Assembly: GCF_016598615.1 (NCBI RefSeq)
Contig: NZ_CP066831.1
Coordinates: 3,782,001 to 3,846,000, forward strand
Direction of reading: 5' to 3'
Length of the DNA stretch: 64,000 nucleotides
Source of the DNA: Streptomyces liliifuscus
GTDB lineage: Bacteria; Actinomycetota; Actinomycetes; Streptomycetales; Streptomycetaceae
Position numbers and translations under genes: made by a program. Below the pieces are notes generated by a model. It was not told the DNA's origin and did not search any database. It saw only the letters and a list, made by a program, of their open reading frames with translations. Positions 41,142-50,286 of this stretch are shown piece after piece. Each line of letters begins with the position of its first letter. Within the stretch, counting starts at the first letter, position 1.

Positions 41142-42044
41142 ATGTGGACCGCTCGGCTGCGTAGGTTTCTCGTCGTCACAGGCCTGTTCGTCACCGCGGC
41201 CGTCGGAGTCTCCGGATGCGGGGACAAATACGGCGATGCCAGTGCGCACGACCCGGCCCGTACCGCGGAACGCGCGCGTCAGGTCTCCGAGGCCTGGACG
41301 GGCTCGGAGGCCGCCCGGGTGTGGCGTGAGGGGTACTTCCCGCTCGGGGACCCGGTCCGGCTGCCCGAGGGCGCGTTCCACAACGACGCCGACAAGCAGG
41401 CGTACCAGCGTCAGAACTTCGAGGTCCGCGCTTCCCTTCCAGGCGCCCCGCCGAAGAAGGGGGAGATCCGCTGGCGCGGCGGTGGCTCGCTGGCCGTTCC
41501 GGTCGTCTCCGCGCGGGCGGCGTACGAGAAGGTCGGCGGGGGTTCCGTTCCCGGGCCCCGGCTCGTCCTGACCGGTGCGCGGCTCGGGGAGATGACGATC
41601 CACACCAGCCGGGGTTCGGCGACGGTCCCCGCCTGGCATTTCACGATCAAGGGCTACGACACCCCGCTCAAGCGGGTCGCGGTCGTCGCCTCGAAGCTTC
41701 CCAGGCCCCCGGTCAAGCCCGTCCGGGACCTGACGTCCGACCTGTGGGAGCTCGCCGGGCTGGACTCGGTGTCGCGGGACGGCCGGACCGTCGTCCTGCG
41801 CGCCCACCACGGGTCCTGTGACGACGGCCCCGGCGTCGCCGTGCTGGAGAGCGAGGACAACGTGGTGTTCTCCGCCTGGTTCCGCAACCCCTCCGACGGT
41901 CCCTGCACGTCGGACCTGCGCGCGAAGAAGGTGACGGTGAAACTGGACCGGCCGGTCGGCGACCGCATGCTCCTCGACGCGTTCACGGGCAGGCCCGTGC
42001 CGTACGAGGGGTCTCCGTGGACCCGGTCCTCGTCCTGGAGCTGA
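41142..42044 (+). CDS. lipoprotein of unknown function
   Basis: A 300-residue protein with signal sequence LRRFLVVTGLFVTAAVG and lipobox VSGC (Cys near 26), anchored on the outer membrane face. The body contains AYEKVGGGSVPGPRLVLTGA and PAWHFTIKGYDTPLKRVAV, seen in uncharacterised actinobacterial lipoproteins; two Cys in the C-terminal half may pair. The ATG at 41142 is favoured as the first giving a proper signal peptide. Its last 62 bases overlap the end of the convergent rhomboid-like gene. Confidence 0.82.
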   Translation: MWTARLRRFLVVTGLFVTAAVGVSGCGDKYGDASAHDPARTAERARQVSEAWTGSEAARVWREGYFPLGDPVRLPEGAFHNDADKQAYQRQNFEVRASLPGAPPKKGEIRWRGGGSLAVPVVSARAAYEKVGGGSVPGPRLVLTGARLGEMTIHTSRGSATVPAWHFTIKGYDTPLKRVAVVASKLPRPPVKPVRDLTSDLWELAGLDSVSRDGRTVVLRAHHGSCDDGPGVAVLESEDNVVFSAWFRNPSDGPCTSDLRAKKVTVKLDRPVGDRMLLDAFTGRPVPYEGSPWTRSSSWS

Positions 42045-42894
42045 CCCGTCGCAGCAGCGGCCAGGTGGCGACCCCTATGGCCAGTGCCATCAGGTGTCCC
42101 CAGTTCGTCATCGGATCCGTGAAGGCGATCAGGTCGCCGACGACCAGCCGGCCGAACACCGCGAGCACGGTCAGGCGCAGCCAGGGCCTGAGCAGCCCGG
42201 CCAGCGCGCCGACGCTCGCGGCGACGCCGAAGCTGATGCCGTAGTCGTAGCGGTGGAGCGAGCTCTCGGGGAGGTGCCCGGCGAGGACGGAGAGGCCGAC
42301 GGGTATCTCGGTGGCCAGCGTCGCCAGGCCGTGGCCCAGCAGGAAGACGCCCGCCGTGCGCCACCCGCCGATCCGCCGCTCCAACGCGGTGAGCACCAGC
42401 ACAAAGGCGATCACGTACGCCGAGGTGAGGCCGCCCGCGATCCACAGCGCGCTGGCGACCAGCACACGCACCGGCGACTGCGCCAGATGCGCCACATCGG
42501 TACTGGACGCCTGGAGCACCCGGTCCACCAGGTCCGGATCCGCGTACTCGGCCACGAGAGACGTCACCGCGAGGACGACCGCGTACCCGAAGGTGAAGGG
42601 GGTTCCGGTGGGCGTGGGGAGCAGCCGCCACGGCCGTACACGGCGAAGGGGCACGGGCAGGGGCCGGGCGCTCCCGGCAGCGGCGGGCGCGCTCCCGGCG
42701 ACGGCGGACGCATCGACGGCGACAGCGACGTGCGCGCTCTCGACGGCGAGAGGCCGCTGCCGCGGGATGCCGTCGAGCCCCGCGGCGGGAGCGGCGTACG
42801 GATCGGTGGCGCCAACGGCGTCCGGATCGGTGGTGGAGGCGGAGGGTGCGGCGGGGTTCGTCGTCTCCGCGCCGCTCGTCACAGGCCTTTTCAC
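41983..42894 (-). CDS. rhomboid-like integral membrane protein
   Basis: A 303-residue protein. The first ~85 residues are Pro/Ala/Thr-rich and cytoplasmic; about six helices follow (e.g. FGYAVVLAVTSLVAEY, ALWIAGGLTSAYVIAFVLVL, AGVFLLGHGLATLATEIPVG). The order resembles a rhomboid core with GISFGVAA where the catalytic GxSx would be and GHLMALAIG containing a late His, but the match is not complete, so protease activity is uncertain. GTG at 42892-42894 has GGAAGGAG eight bases upstream. The frame is open further upstream without a good start. Tail overlaps the lipoprotein gene. Confidence 0.78.
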   Translation of the reverse strand: MKRPVTSGAETTNPAAPSASTTDPDAVGATDPYAAPAAGLDGIPRQRPLAVESAHVAVAVDASAVAGSAPAAAGSARPLPVPLRRVRPWRLLPTPTGTPFTFGYAVVLAVTSLVAEYADPDLVDRVLQASSTDVAHLAQSPVRVLVASALWIAGGLTSAYVIAFVLVLTALERRIGGWRTAGVFLLGHGLATLATEIPVGLSVLAGHLPESSLHRYDYGISFGVAASVGALAGLLRPWLRLTVLAVFGRLVVGDLIAFTDPMTNWGHLMALAIGVATWPLLRRVSSRTRTGSTETPRTARACP

Positions 42895-43053
42895 CGTGGA
42901 GGCTCCTTCCGTCACCCCCACCCTCAGCTTCGCACGGCCGGGCTGTCTGTGACGGGCGCCACCGAAGGGCCGATTCACAGCCGTCTCTCATGGTCGGACG
43001 CGGCCCGGCGCAATTCAGCTGCTCGTGCTGGGGGAAGTTGCCAGGATGGCCGC

Positions 43054-43755
43054 ATGACCACCTCGCACGACACCTCTTACGACGCCTCCCACGGCGCTCC
43101 TGAAGTCATCGACCGTCGCGAGGGGCCGTACGGCGAGGTCGTGCTCCGCCGCCACGGCGGGCTGCTGCAGATCATCGTCAACGGCTGTTTCCTCATGGAC
43201 ACCTCCGACGGGCGCTCGGAGAGACGGCTGGTCGAGGCATCGCTCGGGGCGCTGGACGGGCGGCCGGGGCCCGACGTGCTGATCGGCGGCCTGGGCGTCG
43301 GCTTCTCGCTCGCACACGCGGCCGCCGAGCCGCGCTGGGGCCGGATCGCCGTGGTGGAACGTGAGCGGGCCATCATCGACTGGCACCGGGCCGGGCCGCT
43401 CGCCGGGCTCTCGTCGCGGGCGCTCGCGGATCCGCGCACGGAGATCATCGAGGCGGATCTCGTCGCATACGTCAATGAGACGTCCGACACGTACGACGCG
43501 CTGTGCCTCGACATCGACAACGGACCCGAGTGGACCGTCACAGAGGGCAACGAAAACCTCTATTCGGCGGCCGGACTCGCCGCGTGCGCAAGGGTGTTGA
43601 GGCCCGGCGGGGTACTGGCCGTGTGGTCGGCCCAGCCCTCGTCTGATTTCGCAAGAACCTTGGGGAATGCCGGGTTCCGACAGGTGCGTACCGAAGAGAT
43701 CCCGGTTGCCCGGGGCGTTCCGGACGTCGTGCATCTCGCGATCGGGCCTGGATAG
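43054..43755 (+). CDS. spermidine synthase-like methyltransferase-fold protein
   Basis: A 233-residue Rossmann-fold protein similar to spermidine synthases. The SAM/dcSAM-binding glycine motif is VLIGGLGVGFSLAHA, the acidic end of strand 2 is VVERERAIIDWH, and DALCLDIDNGPEW carries the Asp that would face the substrate. The short N-terminal domain has GPYGEVVLRRHGGLLQIIVN. Proteins of this type occur without polyamine partner genes; aminopropyl transfer is possible but not shown. ATG at 43054. Confidence 0.85.
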   Translation: MTTSHDTSYDASHGAPEVIDRREGPYGEVVLRRHGGLLQIIVNGCFLMDTSDGRSERRLVEASLGALDGRPGPDVLIGGLGVGFSLAHAAAEPRWGRIAVVERERAIIDWHRAGPLAGLSSRALADPRTEIIEADLVAYVNETSDTYDALCLDIDNGPEWTVTEGNENLYSAAGLAACARVLRPGGVLAVWSAQPSSDFARTLGNAGFRQVRTEEIPVARGVPDVVHLAIGPG

Positions 43756-43867
43756 CCGAGCGGCGGTCACTGCCCGTACCCTGCTGACCTGACGCCGATC
43801 ATTCAAGCGTCAAGCGCAGTCATGGAATCACCCCACTGGTTCCGGAAAGCACACTCAGGGGCGGGCG

Positions 43868-44605
43868 ATGGAGCAGACACACACCTCCCAGAACGGCACG
43901 GCGGCCACTCCGGGCGCTCAGCGCCGGGTGCTGGTGATCGAGGACGATCCGACGATCGTGGACGCCATCGCCGCCCGCCTGCGCGCCGAGGGATTCCTCG
44001 TGCAAACGGCGGGTGACGGGCCGGCCGCCGTCGACACGGCCGAGGCATGGCAGCCCGACCTGCTGATTCTCGACATCATGCTGCCCGGCTTCGACGGCCT
44101 GGAGGTCTGCCGCAGGGTGCAGGCGGCCCGTCCGGTGCCGGTACTGATGCTCACCGCGCGCGACGACGAGACGGACATGCTGGTCGGGCTCGGCGTGGGC
44201 GCCGACGACTACATGACGAAGCCGTTCTCGATGCGCGAGCTGGCCGCGCGCGTGCACGTACTGCTACGACGCGTGGAGCGCGCCGCGCTGGCCGCGTCGA
44301 CGCCGCGCTCGGGCATCCTGCGGCTCGGCGAGCTGGAGATCGACCACGCGCAGCGCAGGGTCCGGGTGCGCTCCGAGGACGTGCATCTCACGCCCACGGA
44401 GTTCGACCTGCTGGTCTGTCTGGCGAACACACCGCGCGCGGTGCTCTCGCGCGAGCAGCTGCTGGCCGAGGTGTGGGACTGGGCCGACGCGTCCGGCACC
44501 CGCACGGTGGACAGCCACATCAAGGCGCTGCGCCGGAAGATCGGCGCCGAGCGCATCCGTACGGTTCATGGCGTGGGCTACGCGCTGGAGACCCCGACGC
44601 CCTAG
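43868..44605 (+). CDS. OmpR-type response regulator
   Basis: A 245-residue regulator: receiver with Asp26-Asp27, phospho-acceptor D69 in LLILDIMLPG, Thr in MLTAR and K118; then an OmpR winged helix with HLTPTEFDLLVCLANTPRAV and TVDSHIKALRRKIGAERIR. The kinase gene follows after 32 bases, so they form one operon. The target regulon is unknown; kgd lies downstream and may or may not be co-regulated. Confidence 0.95.
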   Translation: MEQTHTSQNGTAATPGAQRRVLVIEDDPTIVDAIAARLRAEGFLVQTAGDGPAAVDTAEAWQPDLLILDIMLPGFDGLEVCRRVQAARPVPVLMLTARDDETDMLVGLGVGADDYMTKPFSMRELAARVHVLLRRVERAALAASTPRSGILRLGELEIDHAQRRVRVRSEDVHLTPTEFDLLVCLANTPRAVLSREQLLAEVWDWADASGTRTVDSHIKALRRKIGAERIRTVHGVGYALETPTP

Positions 44606-44637
44606 AGTCGGGCACCCTGGTTGAGGGGGCGGAAGTG

Positions 44638-46074
44638 ATGAGCAGTATCGGTGCGTGGCGCAGGAGCGTGCTGGCGGGTGCGGGTTCCCGTTCGCTTTTC
44701 GGCAGGCGCCCGGGCCCGGGCAGACGTTCGGCCGCGGGGTCGCACACCGGCTCAGACGCGGGACCTCTCGCCGACCCGGGTACGGGTGCGTTCGTCGGCC
44801 CCGGTTCGGATTCACCGCCCCGTACCGGTGGTGGTACCGGTATCAATTCCGGTACCGGTTCGGGCTCGGTGTCCGGACTGAGTCCGGCGCCCGATTCGAG
44901 TGCGGCGTCCGGAGCGGCGCCGGCTCCCGGGACGGCCCCCGCCTCCGCGATGACGTCGGCCGCCGGTACCGCTTCCGCGGTGGGATCGGCGACGGACACC
45001 TGGGGCGAGATGCGGCCCTTCTCGATCAAGACGAAGCTCGGCGCGCTGGTCGTCGTCTCGGTCTTCATCACCACCGGTCTGCTGATGATCGCGGTGCGCA
45101 CCGAGACGGAGCTGCGCTTCATCACGGTCTTCTCGGTGATCGCGACGCTGCTGATCACCCAGTTCGTGGCGCACTCGCTGACCTCCCCGCTTGACGAGAT
45201 GAACACCGTGGCGCGGGGCATCTCGCACGGCGACTACACCCGCCGGGTCAGGGGCGCCGACCGCCGCGACGAGCTGGGCGACCTGGCCCAGACGATCAAC
45301 CGCATGGCCGACGACCTGGAGGCCCAGGAGCGTCAGCGCAAGGAGCTCGTGGCGAACGTCTCCCATGAGCTGCGCACCCCCATCGCCGGTCTGCGCGCGG
45401 TCCTGGAGAACGTGGTGGACGGTGTCTCCGCCGCCGACCCCGAGACGATGCGTACGGCTCTGAAGCAGACGGAGCGGCTGGGGCGGCTCGTGGAGACGCT
45501 CCTGGACCTCTCCCGCCTGGACAACGGCGTCGTACCGCTGCGCAAGCGCCGCTTCGAGGTGTGGCCGTACCTGTCCGGCGTACTGAAGGAGGCCAACATG
45601 GTGGCCTCCGCGCGCGCGGGCATCGCCTCGGGCTCCGGCAGTCACACGCGTACGGACGTCCATCTGCACCTGGACGTCTCGCCGCCCGAGCTGACCGCGC
45701 ACGCGGACCCGGAGCGGATACACCAGGTCGTCGCCAACCTCATCGACAACGCGGTCAAGCACAGCCCGCCGCACGGCCGCGTCACGGTGAAGGCCAGGCG
45801 CGGCGAGGGACACGAGTCGCTGGACCTGGAGGTCCTGGACGAGGGTCCGGGCATCCCGCGCTCGGAGTGGCACCGGGTCTTCGAGCGGTTCAACCGCGGC
45901 GGCGTGGCCGCCCCGCACGGCCCCGGCAGCGACGGCGGTACGGGCCTCGGGCTCGCGATCGCCCGCTGGGCGGTGGATCTGCACGGCGGCCGGATCGGTG
46001 TGGCCGAATCCCCGCGTGGTTGCCGGATCCAGGTCACTCTTCCGGGAGTGCCTTCCCTTGACAGGTTGACGTAG
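44638..46074 (+). CDS. sensor histidine kinase with a long disordered N-terminus
   Basis: A 478-residue kinase. Residues 1-120 are Gly/Ser/Pro/Thr-rich and probably disordered (GTGINSGTGSGSVSG). Two membrane helices (about 134-152 and 160-178) are separated by only a few residues, so there is almost no extracellular loop. HAMP, HisKA with NVSHELRTPIAG (His243), and HATPase (NLIDNAVKHSPP, DEGPGIP, GTGLGLAIAR) follow. The ATG at 44638 has GAGGGGGCGG upstream. A later start near residue 105 cannot be excluded. Partner of the regulator encoded before it. Confidence 0.9.
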   Translation: MSSIGAWRRSVLAGAGSRSLFGRRPGPGRRSAAGSHTGSDAGPLADPGTGAFVGPGSDSPPRTGGGTGINSGTGSGSVSGLSPAPDSSAASGAAPAPGTAPASAMTSAAGTASAVGSATDTWGEMRPFSIKTKLGALVVVSVFITTGLLMIAVRTETELRFITVFSVIATLLITQFVAHSLTSPLDEMNTVARGISHGDYTRRVRGADRRDELGDLAQTINRMADDLEAQERQRKELVANVSHELRTPIAGLRAVLENVVDGVSAADPETMRTALKQTERLGRLVETLLDLSRLDNGVVPLRKRRFEVWPYLSGVLKEANMVASARAGIASGSGSHTRTDVHLHLDVSPPELTAHADPERIHQVVANLIDNAVKHSPPHGRVTVKARRGEGHESLDLEVLDEGPGIPRSEWHRVFERFNRGGVAAPHGPGSDGGTGLGLAIARWAVDLHGGRIGVAESPRGCRIQVTLPGVPSLDRLT

Positions 46075-46370
46075 GGTTCAAATCGAGAGCCCAAGATCCA
46101 TGTGTGAAACGTGTGATCGGGCAGCAGGACACGTGTCATCGCGCGGTCCTCGTACGGAGGCTCGGCCTTTCGGGGCCGCAGTCCTGACCCGACGTGTCGG
46201 TTCCGCATCGGAACCTCGCTTGTTTCCCGCCATTTCCACCACCGAAACACGCTTTTCGATGTGACTTACGCGACGATGACCAGGCCCGGCCTGACCTACG
46301 CGGTCCGGGAGGCGTAGCCTTTATTCCCGCTGTCCATCACCTTGTGAAGCGGAAGAGGGCGGTTGCCGCC
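46075..46370. promoter_or_regulatory. kgd upstream region
   Basis: A 296-base gap that should contain the end of the kinase transcript and the kgd promoter. A short GC stem CGGCC-TTTCGG-GGCCG (46163-46178) could be a weak terminator. The downstream part is AT-richer (TTGTTTCCCGCCATTTCC). No small gene is convincing. Confidence 0.4.
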
Positions 46371-49300
46371 GTGTCGCCACAGTCCCCCAGTAACTCGAGC
46401 ACCTCGACCGAGGACCAAGCCGGGAAGAACCCCGCTGCTGCGTTCGGTCCCAATGAGTGGCTCGTCGACGAGATCTATCAGCAGTACCTCCAGGACCCGA
46501 ATTCGGTAGACCGAGCCTGGTGGGACTTCTTCGCCGACTACAAGCCGGGCGGCGTCGCCGCCTCGGCTCCGTCGGGTGCCGCGGCCGCGGGGGCCGCGGG
46601 TACCACCACGGTCCCGCCGGCCGCCCCTGCCGCACCCGCGGCTCCGGCTCAGGCCGCTCCGGCCCCGGCCGCACCCGCGGCGCCGCAGCCCGCGGCCGCC
46701 GCACCGGCGAAGCCTGCCGCCGCCGCTCCCGCAGCGGCTCCGGCGAAGCCCGCCGCGGCCAAGCCGGCCGCCGCCAAGGCCGCACCGGCGTCGGAGGCTC
46801 CCGCGGGCCCGGAGTACGTGACGCTGCGCGGACCGAGCGCCGCGGTCGCGAAGAACATGAACGCCTCGCTGGAGCTGCCCACGGCCACGTCCGTGCGCGC
46901 GGTCCCGGTGAAGCTGCTCTTCGACAACCGCATCGTCATCAACAACCACCTGAAGCGTGCCCGGGGCGGGAAGATCTCCTTCACCCACCTCATCGGCTAC
47001 GCGATGGTGCAGGCCATCAAGGCCATGCCGTCCATGAACTACTCCTTCGTGGAGAAGGACGGCAAGCCGACCCTGGTCAAGCCGGAGCACATCAACTTCG
47101 GCCTCGCCATCGACCTGGTGAAGCCCAACGGCGACCGCCAGCTCGTCGTCGCGGGCATCAAGAAGGCCGAGACGCTGAACTTCTTCGAGTTCTGGCAGGC
47201 CTACGAGGACATCGTCCGCCGCGCCCGTGACGGCAAGCTGACGATGGACGACTTCACCGGTGTCACGGTCTCGCTGACCAACCCCGGCGGCCTCGGCACC
47301 GTCCACTCCGTCCCGCGTCTGATGCCCGGTCAGTCGGTCATCATGGGCGTCGGCTCGATGGACTACCCGGCGGAGTTCCAGGGCACGTCCCAGGACACCC
47401 TGAACAAGCTCGGCATCTCGAAGGTCATGACGCTCACGTCGACCTACGACCACCGGGTGATCCAGGGCGCCGCGTCGGGCGAGTTCCTGCGCATCGTCGC
47501 GAACTACCTCCTCGGCGAGAACGGCTTCTACGACGAGATCTTCGAGGCCCTGCGCATTCCGTACGAGCCGGTCCGCTGGCTCAAGGACATCGACGCCTCG
47601 CACGACGACGACGTCACGAAGGCCGCCCGCGTCTTCGAGCTGATCCACTCCTACCGGGTCCGCGGCCACGTCATGGCCGACACCGACCCGCTGGAGTACA
47701 AGCAGCGCAAGCACCCCGACCTGGACATCACCGAGCACGGGCTCACCCTGTGGGACCTGGAGCGCGAGTTCGCGGTCGGCGGTTTCGCCGGCAAGTCGAT
47801 GATGAAGCTGCGCGACATCCTCGGTGTCCTGCGCGACTCGTACTGCCGCACCACCGGCGTCGAGTTCATGCACATCCAGGACCCGAAGCAGCGCAAGTGG
47901 ATCCAGGACCGCATCGAGCGCTCCAACACCAAGCCGGAGCGCGAGGAGCAGCTGCGCATCCTGCGCCGGCTGAACGCCGCGGAGGCCTTCGAGACCTTCC
48001 TGCAGACGAAGTACGTCGGCCAGAAGCGGTTCTCCCTGGAGGGCGGCGAGTCCGTCATCCCGCTGCTCGACGCGGTGCTCGACAGCGCGGCGGAGTCCCG
48101 CCTCGACGAGGTCGTCATCGGCATGGCCCACCGCGGCCGCCTGAACGTCCTGGCGAACATCGTCGGCAAGTCGTACGCGCAGATCTTCCGGGAGTTCGAG
48201 GGCAACCTCGACCCGAAGTCGATGCACGGCTCCGGCGACGTGAAGTACCACCTGGGCGCCGAGGGCGTGTTCACCGGTCTGGACGGCGAGCAGATCAAGG
48301 TCTCGCTGGCCGCCAACCCCTCGCACCTGGAGGCGGTCGACCCGGTCCTGGAGGGTGTGGTCCGCGCCAAGCAGGACGTCATCAACAAGGGCGGCACGGA
48401 CTTCACGGTCCTGCCGGTGGCTCTGCACGGCGACGCGGCCTTCGCGGGCCAAGGCGTGGTCGCGGAGACCCTGAACATGTCGCAGCTGCGGGGCTACCGC
48501 ACCGGCGGCACGGTCCACGTGGTCATCAACAACCAGGTCGGCTTCACGGCGGCGCCCGAGTCCTCGCGCTCCTCCATGTACTCGACCGACGTGGCCCGCA
48601 TGATCGAGGCCCCGATCTTCCACGTGAACGGCGACGACCCGGAGGCGGTGGTGCGCGTCGCGCGCCTGGCCTTCGAGTTCCGTCAGGCGTTCAACAAGGA
48701 CGTGGTGATCGACCTCATCTGCTACCGCCGCCGCGGTCACAACGAGTCGGACAACCCGGCCTTCACCCAGCCGCTGATGTACGACCTGATCGACAAGAAG
48801 CGCTCGGTGCGCAAGCTCTACACCGAGTCGCTCATCGGTCGTGGCGACATCACGCTGGAAGAGGCCGAGCAGGCGCTGCAGGACTACCAGGGCCAGCTGG
48901 AGAAGGTCTTCACGGAGGTCCGTGAGGCGACCAACGCGCCGGCCGAGGCCCATGTCCCGGACGCGCAGCCCGAGTTCCCGGTGACCGTCACCACGGCGGT
49001 CTCCCAGGAGGTCGTCAAGCGGATCGCCGAGTCCCAGGTCAACATCCCCGAGCGCGTTACGGTCCACCCGCGTCTGCTGCCCCAGCTGCAGCGCCGCGCG
49101 GCCATGGTCGAGGACGGCACGATCGACTGGGGCATGGGCGAGACGCTGGCCATCGGCTCCCTGCTCCTTGAGGGCACCCCGGTGCGCCTCTCGGGCCAGG
49201 ACTCCCGCCGCGGCACGTTCGGCCAGCGCCACGCGGTGCTGATCGACCGTGAGACGGGCGAGGACTTCACCCCGCTCCAGTACATGTCCGAGGACCAGGC

Positions 49301-50171
49301 CCGTTACAACATCTACGACTCGCTCCTGAGCGAGTACGCGGCGATGGGCTTCGAGTACGGCTACTCGCTCGCGAGGCCCGAGTCCCTGGTCATGTGGGAG
49401 GCGCAGTTCGGCGACTTCGTCAACGGCGCCCAGACGGTCGTGGACGAGTTCATCTCGTCGGCGGAGCAGAAGTGGGGCCAGACGAGCGGCGTCACGCTTC
49501 TCCTCCCCCACGGCTACGAGGGCCAGGGCCCGGACCACTCGTCCGCGCGTCCCGAGCGCTTCCTGCAGATCTGCGCGCAGAACAACATGACGGTCGCGAT
49601 GCCGACCCTCCCGTCGAACTACTTCCACCTCCTGCGGTGGCAGGTGCACAACCCGCACCACAAGCCGCTGGTGGTCTTCACCCCGAAGTCGATGCTCCGC
49701 CTCAAGGCGGCCGCGTCGAAGGCGGAGGAGTTCACGACGGGCGGCTTCCGTCCGGTCATCGGCGACGCGTCCGTGGACCCGTCCGCGGTCCGCAAGGTCG
49801 TCTTCACCGCGGGCAAGGTCTACTACGACCTCGACGCGGAGCGCACCAAGCGCGGCTCGACGGACACGGCCATCATCCGCATCGAGCGCCTGTACCCGCT
49901 CCCGGGTGCCGAGCTCCAGGCGGAGATCGCCAAGTACCCGAACGCCGAGAAGTACCTGTGGGCCCAGGAGGAGCCGGCGAACCAGGGTGCCTGGCCGTTC
50001 ATCGCGCTCAACCTGATCGACCACCTGGACCTGGCGGTCGGCGCGGACGTTCCCCACGGGGAGCGGCTGCGGCGGATCTCCCGTCCGGCGTCCTCTTCAC
50101 CGGCCGTGGGCTCGGCGAAGCGGCACCAGGCCGAGCAGGAGCAGTTGGTGCGTGAGGTGTTCGAGGCCTGA
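46371..50171 (+). CDS. kgd: multifunctional 2-oxoglutarate dehydrogenase/decarboxylase (KGD)
   Basis: A 1266-residue fused enzyme of the TCA cycle. The N-terminal E1o-type segment PNEWLVDEIYQQYLQDP (27-43) is followed by an Ala/Pro-rich linker (about 62-146), then an E2o acyltransferase catalytic domain (ending DHRVIQGAASGEFL), then the thiamine-dependent E1 domain (GMAHRGRLNVLANI and a typical GDGAFAG-like HGDAAFAGQGVV) and the transketolase-type C-terminus. There is no lipoyl domain, as usual for actinobacterial KGD, which borrows lipoyl groups from other E2. GTG start at 46371 preceded by GGAAGAGGGCGG. It yields succinyl-CoA with partner proteins, or succinic semialdehyde alone. Confidence 0.97.
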   Translation: MSPQSPSNSSTSTEDQAGKNPAAAFGPNEWLVDEIYQQYLQDPNSVDRAWWDFFADYKPGGVAASAPSGAAAAGAAGTTTVPPAAPAAPAAPAQAAPAPAAPAAPQPAAAAPAKPAAAAPAAAPAKPAAAKPAAAKAAPASEAPAGPEYVTLRGPSAAVAKNMNASLELPTATSVRAVPVKLLFDNRIVINNHLKRARGGKISFTHLIGYAMVQAIKAMPSMNYSFVEKDGKPTLVKPEHINFGLAIDLVKPNGDRQLVVAGIKKAETLNFFEFWQAYEDIVRRARDGKLTMDDFTGVTVSLTNPGGLGTVHSVPRLMPGQSVIMGVGSMDYPAEFQGTSQDTLNKLGISKVMTLTSTYDHRVIQGAASGEFLRIVANYLLGENGFYDEIFEALRIPYEPVRWLKDIDASHDDDVTKAARVFELIHSYRVRGHVMADTDPLEYKQRKHPDLDITEHGLTLWDLEREFAVGGFAGKSMMKLRDILGVLRDSYCRTTGVEFMHIQDPKQRKWIQDRIERSNTKPEREEQLRILRRLNAAEAFETFLQTKYVGQKRFSLEGGESVIPLLDAVLDSAAESRLDEVVIGMAHRGRLNVLANIVGKSYAQIFREFEGNLDPKSMHGSGDVKYHLGAEGVFTGLDGEQIKVSLAANPSHLEAVDPVLEGVVRAKQDVINKGGTDFTVLPVALHGDAAFAGQGVVAETLNMSQLRGYRTGGTVHVVINNQVGFTAAPESSRSSMYSTDVARMIEAPIFHVNGDDPEAVVRVARLAFEFRQAFNKDVVIDLICYRRRGHNESDNPAFTQPLMYDLIDKKRSVRKLYTESLIGRGDITLEEAEQALQDYQGQLEKVFTEVREATNAPAEAHVPDAQPEFPVTVTTAVSQEVVKRIAESQVNIPERVTVHPRLLPQLQRRAAMVEDGTIDWGMGETLAIGSLLLEGTPVRLSGQDSRRGTFGQRHAVLIDRETGEDFTPLQYMSEDQARYNIYDSLLSEYAAMGFEYGYSLARPESLVMWEAQFGDFVNGAQTVVDEFISSAEQKWGQTSGVTLLLPHGYEGQGPDHSSARPERFLQICAQNNMTVAMPTLPSNYFHLLRWQVHNPHHKPLVVFTPKSMLRLKAAASKAEEFTTGGFRPVIGDASVDPSAVRKVVFTAGKVYYDLDAERTKRGSTDTAIIRIERLYPLPGAELQAEIAKYPNAEKYLWAQEEPANQGAWPFIALNLIDHLDLAVGADVPHGERLRRISRPASSSPAVGSAKRHQAEQEQLVREVFEA

Positions 50172-50206
50172 CGGCTTCGAACGCGTGGTTCAGTACGTAC
50201 GCGAAC

Positions 50207-50247
50207 AAGGGCCCGGCCCCGAGTCTCAGACTCGGGGCCGGGCCCTT
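50207..50247 (+). terminator. near-perfect 20-bp-stem terminator after kgd
   Basis: Arms 50207-50226 and 50228-50247 are exactly complementary over 20 bases around a single central base; the stem starts AAGGGCCCGGCC and ends CCCTT. It begins 36 bases after the kgd stop and separates it from the convergent conflict-system locus. Confidence 0.92.
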
Positions 50248-50286
50248 TCGGCTGTCCGTCGACCGCTGGGCTTCTGGGCTCTGCCC

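Noticed and set aside
46075..46090. GGTTCAAATC resembling a tRNA T-loop
   Set aside because: The flanking bases do not form a T-stem and no acceptor or anticodon arms pair around it, so it is not a tRNA.
46296..50057. 1253-codon antisense frame across kgd
   Set aside because: It is a shadow of kgd. The plus strand encodes a fully recognisable enzyme and the antisense product has no family features.
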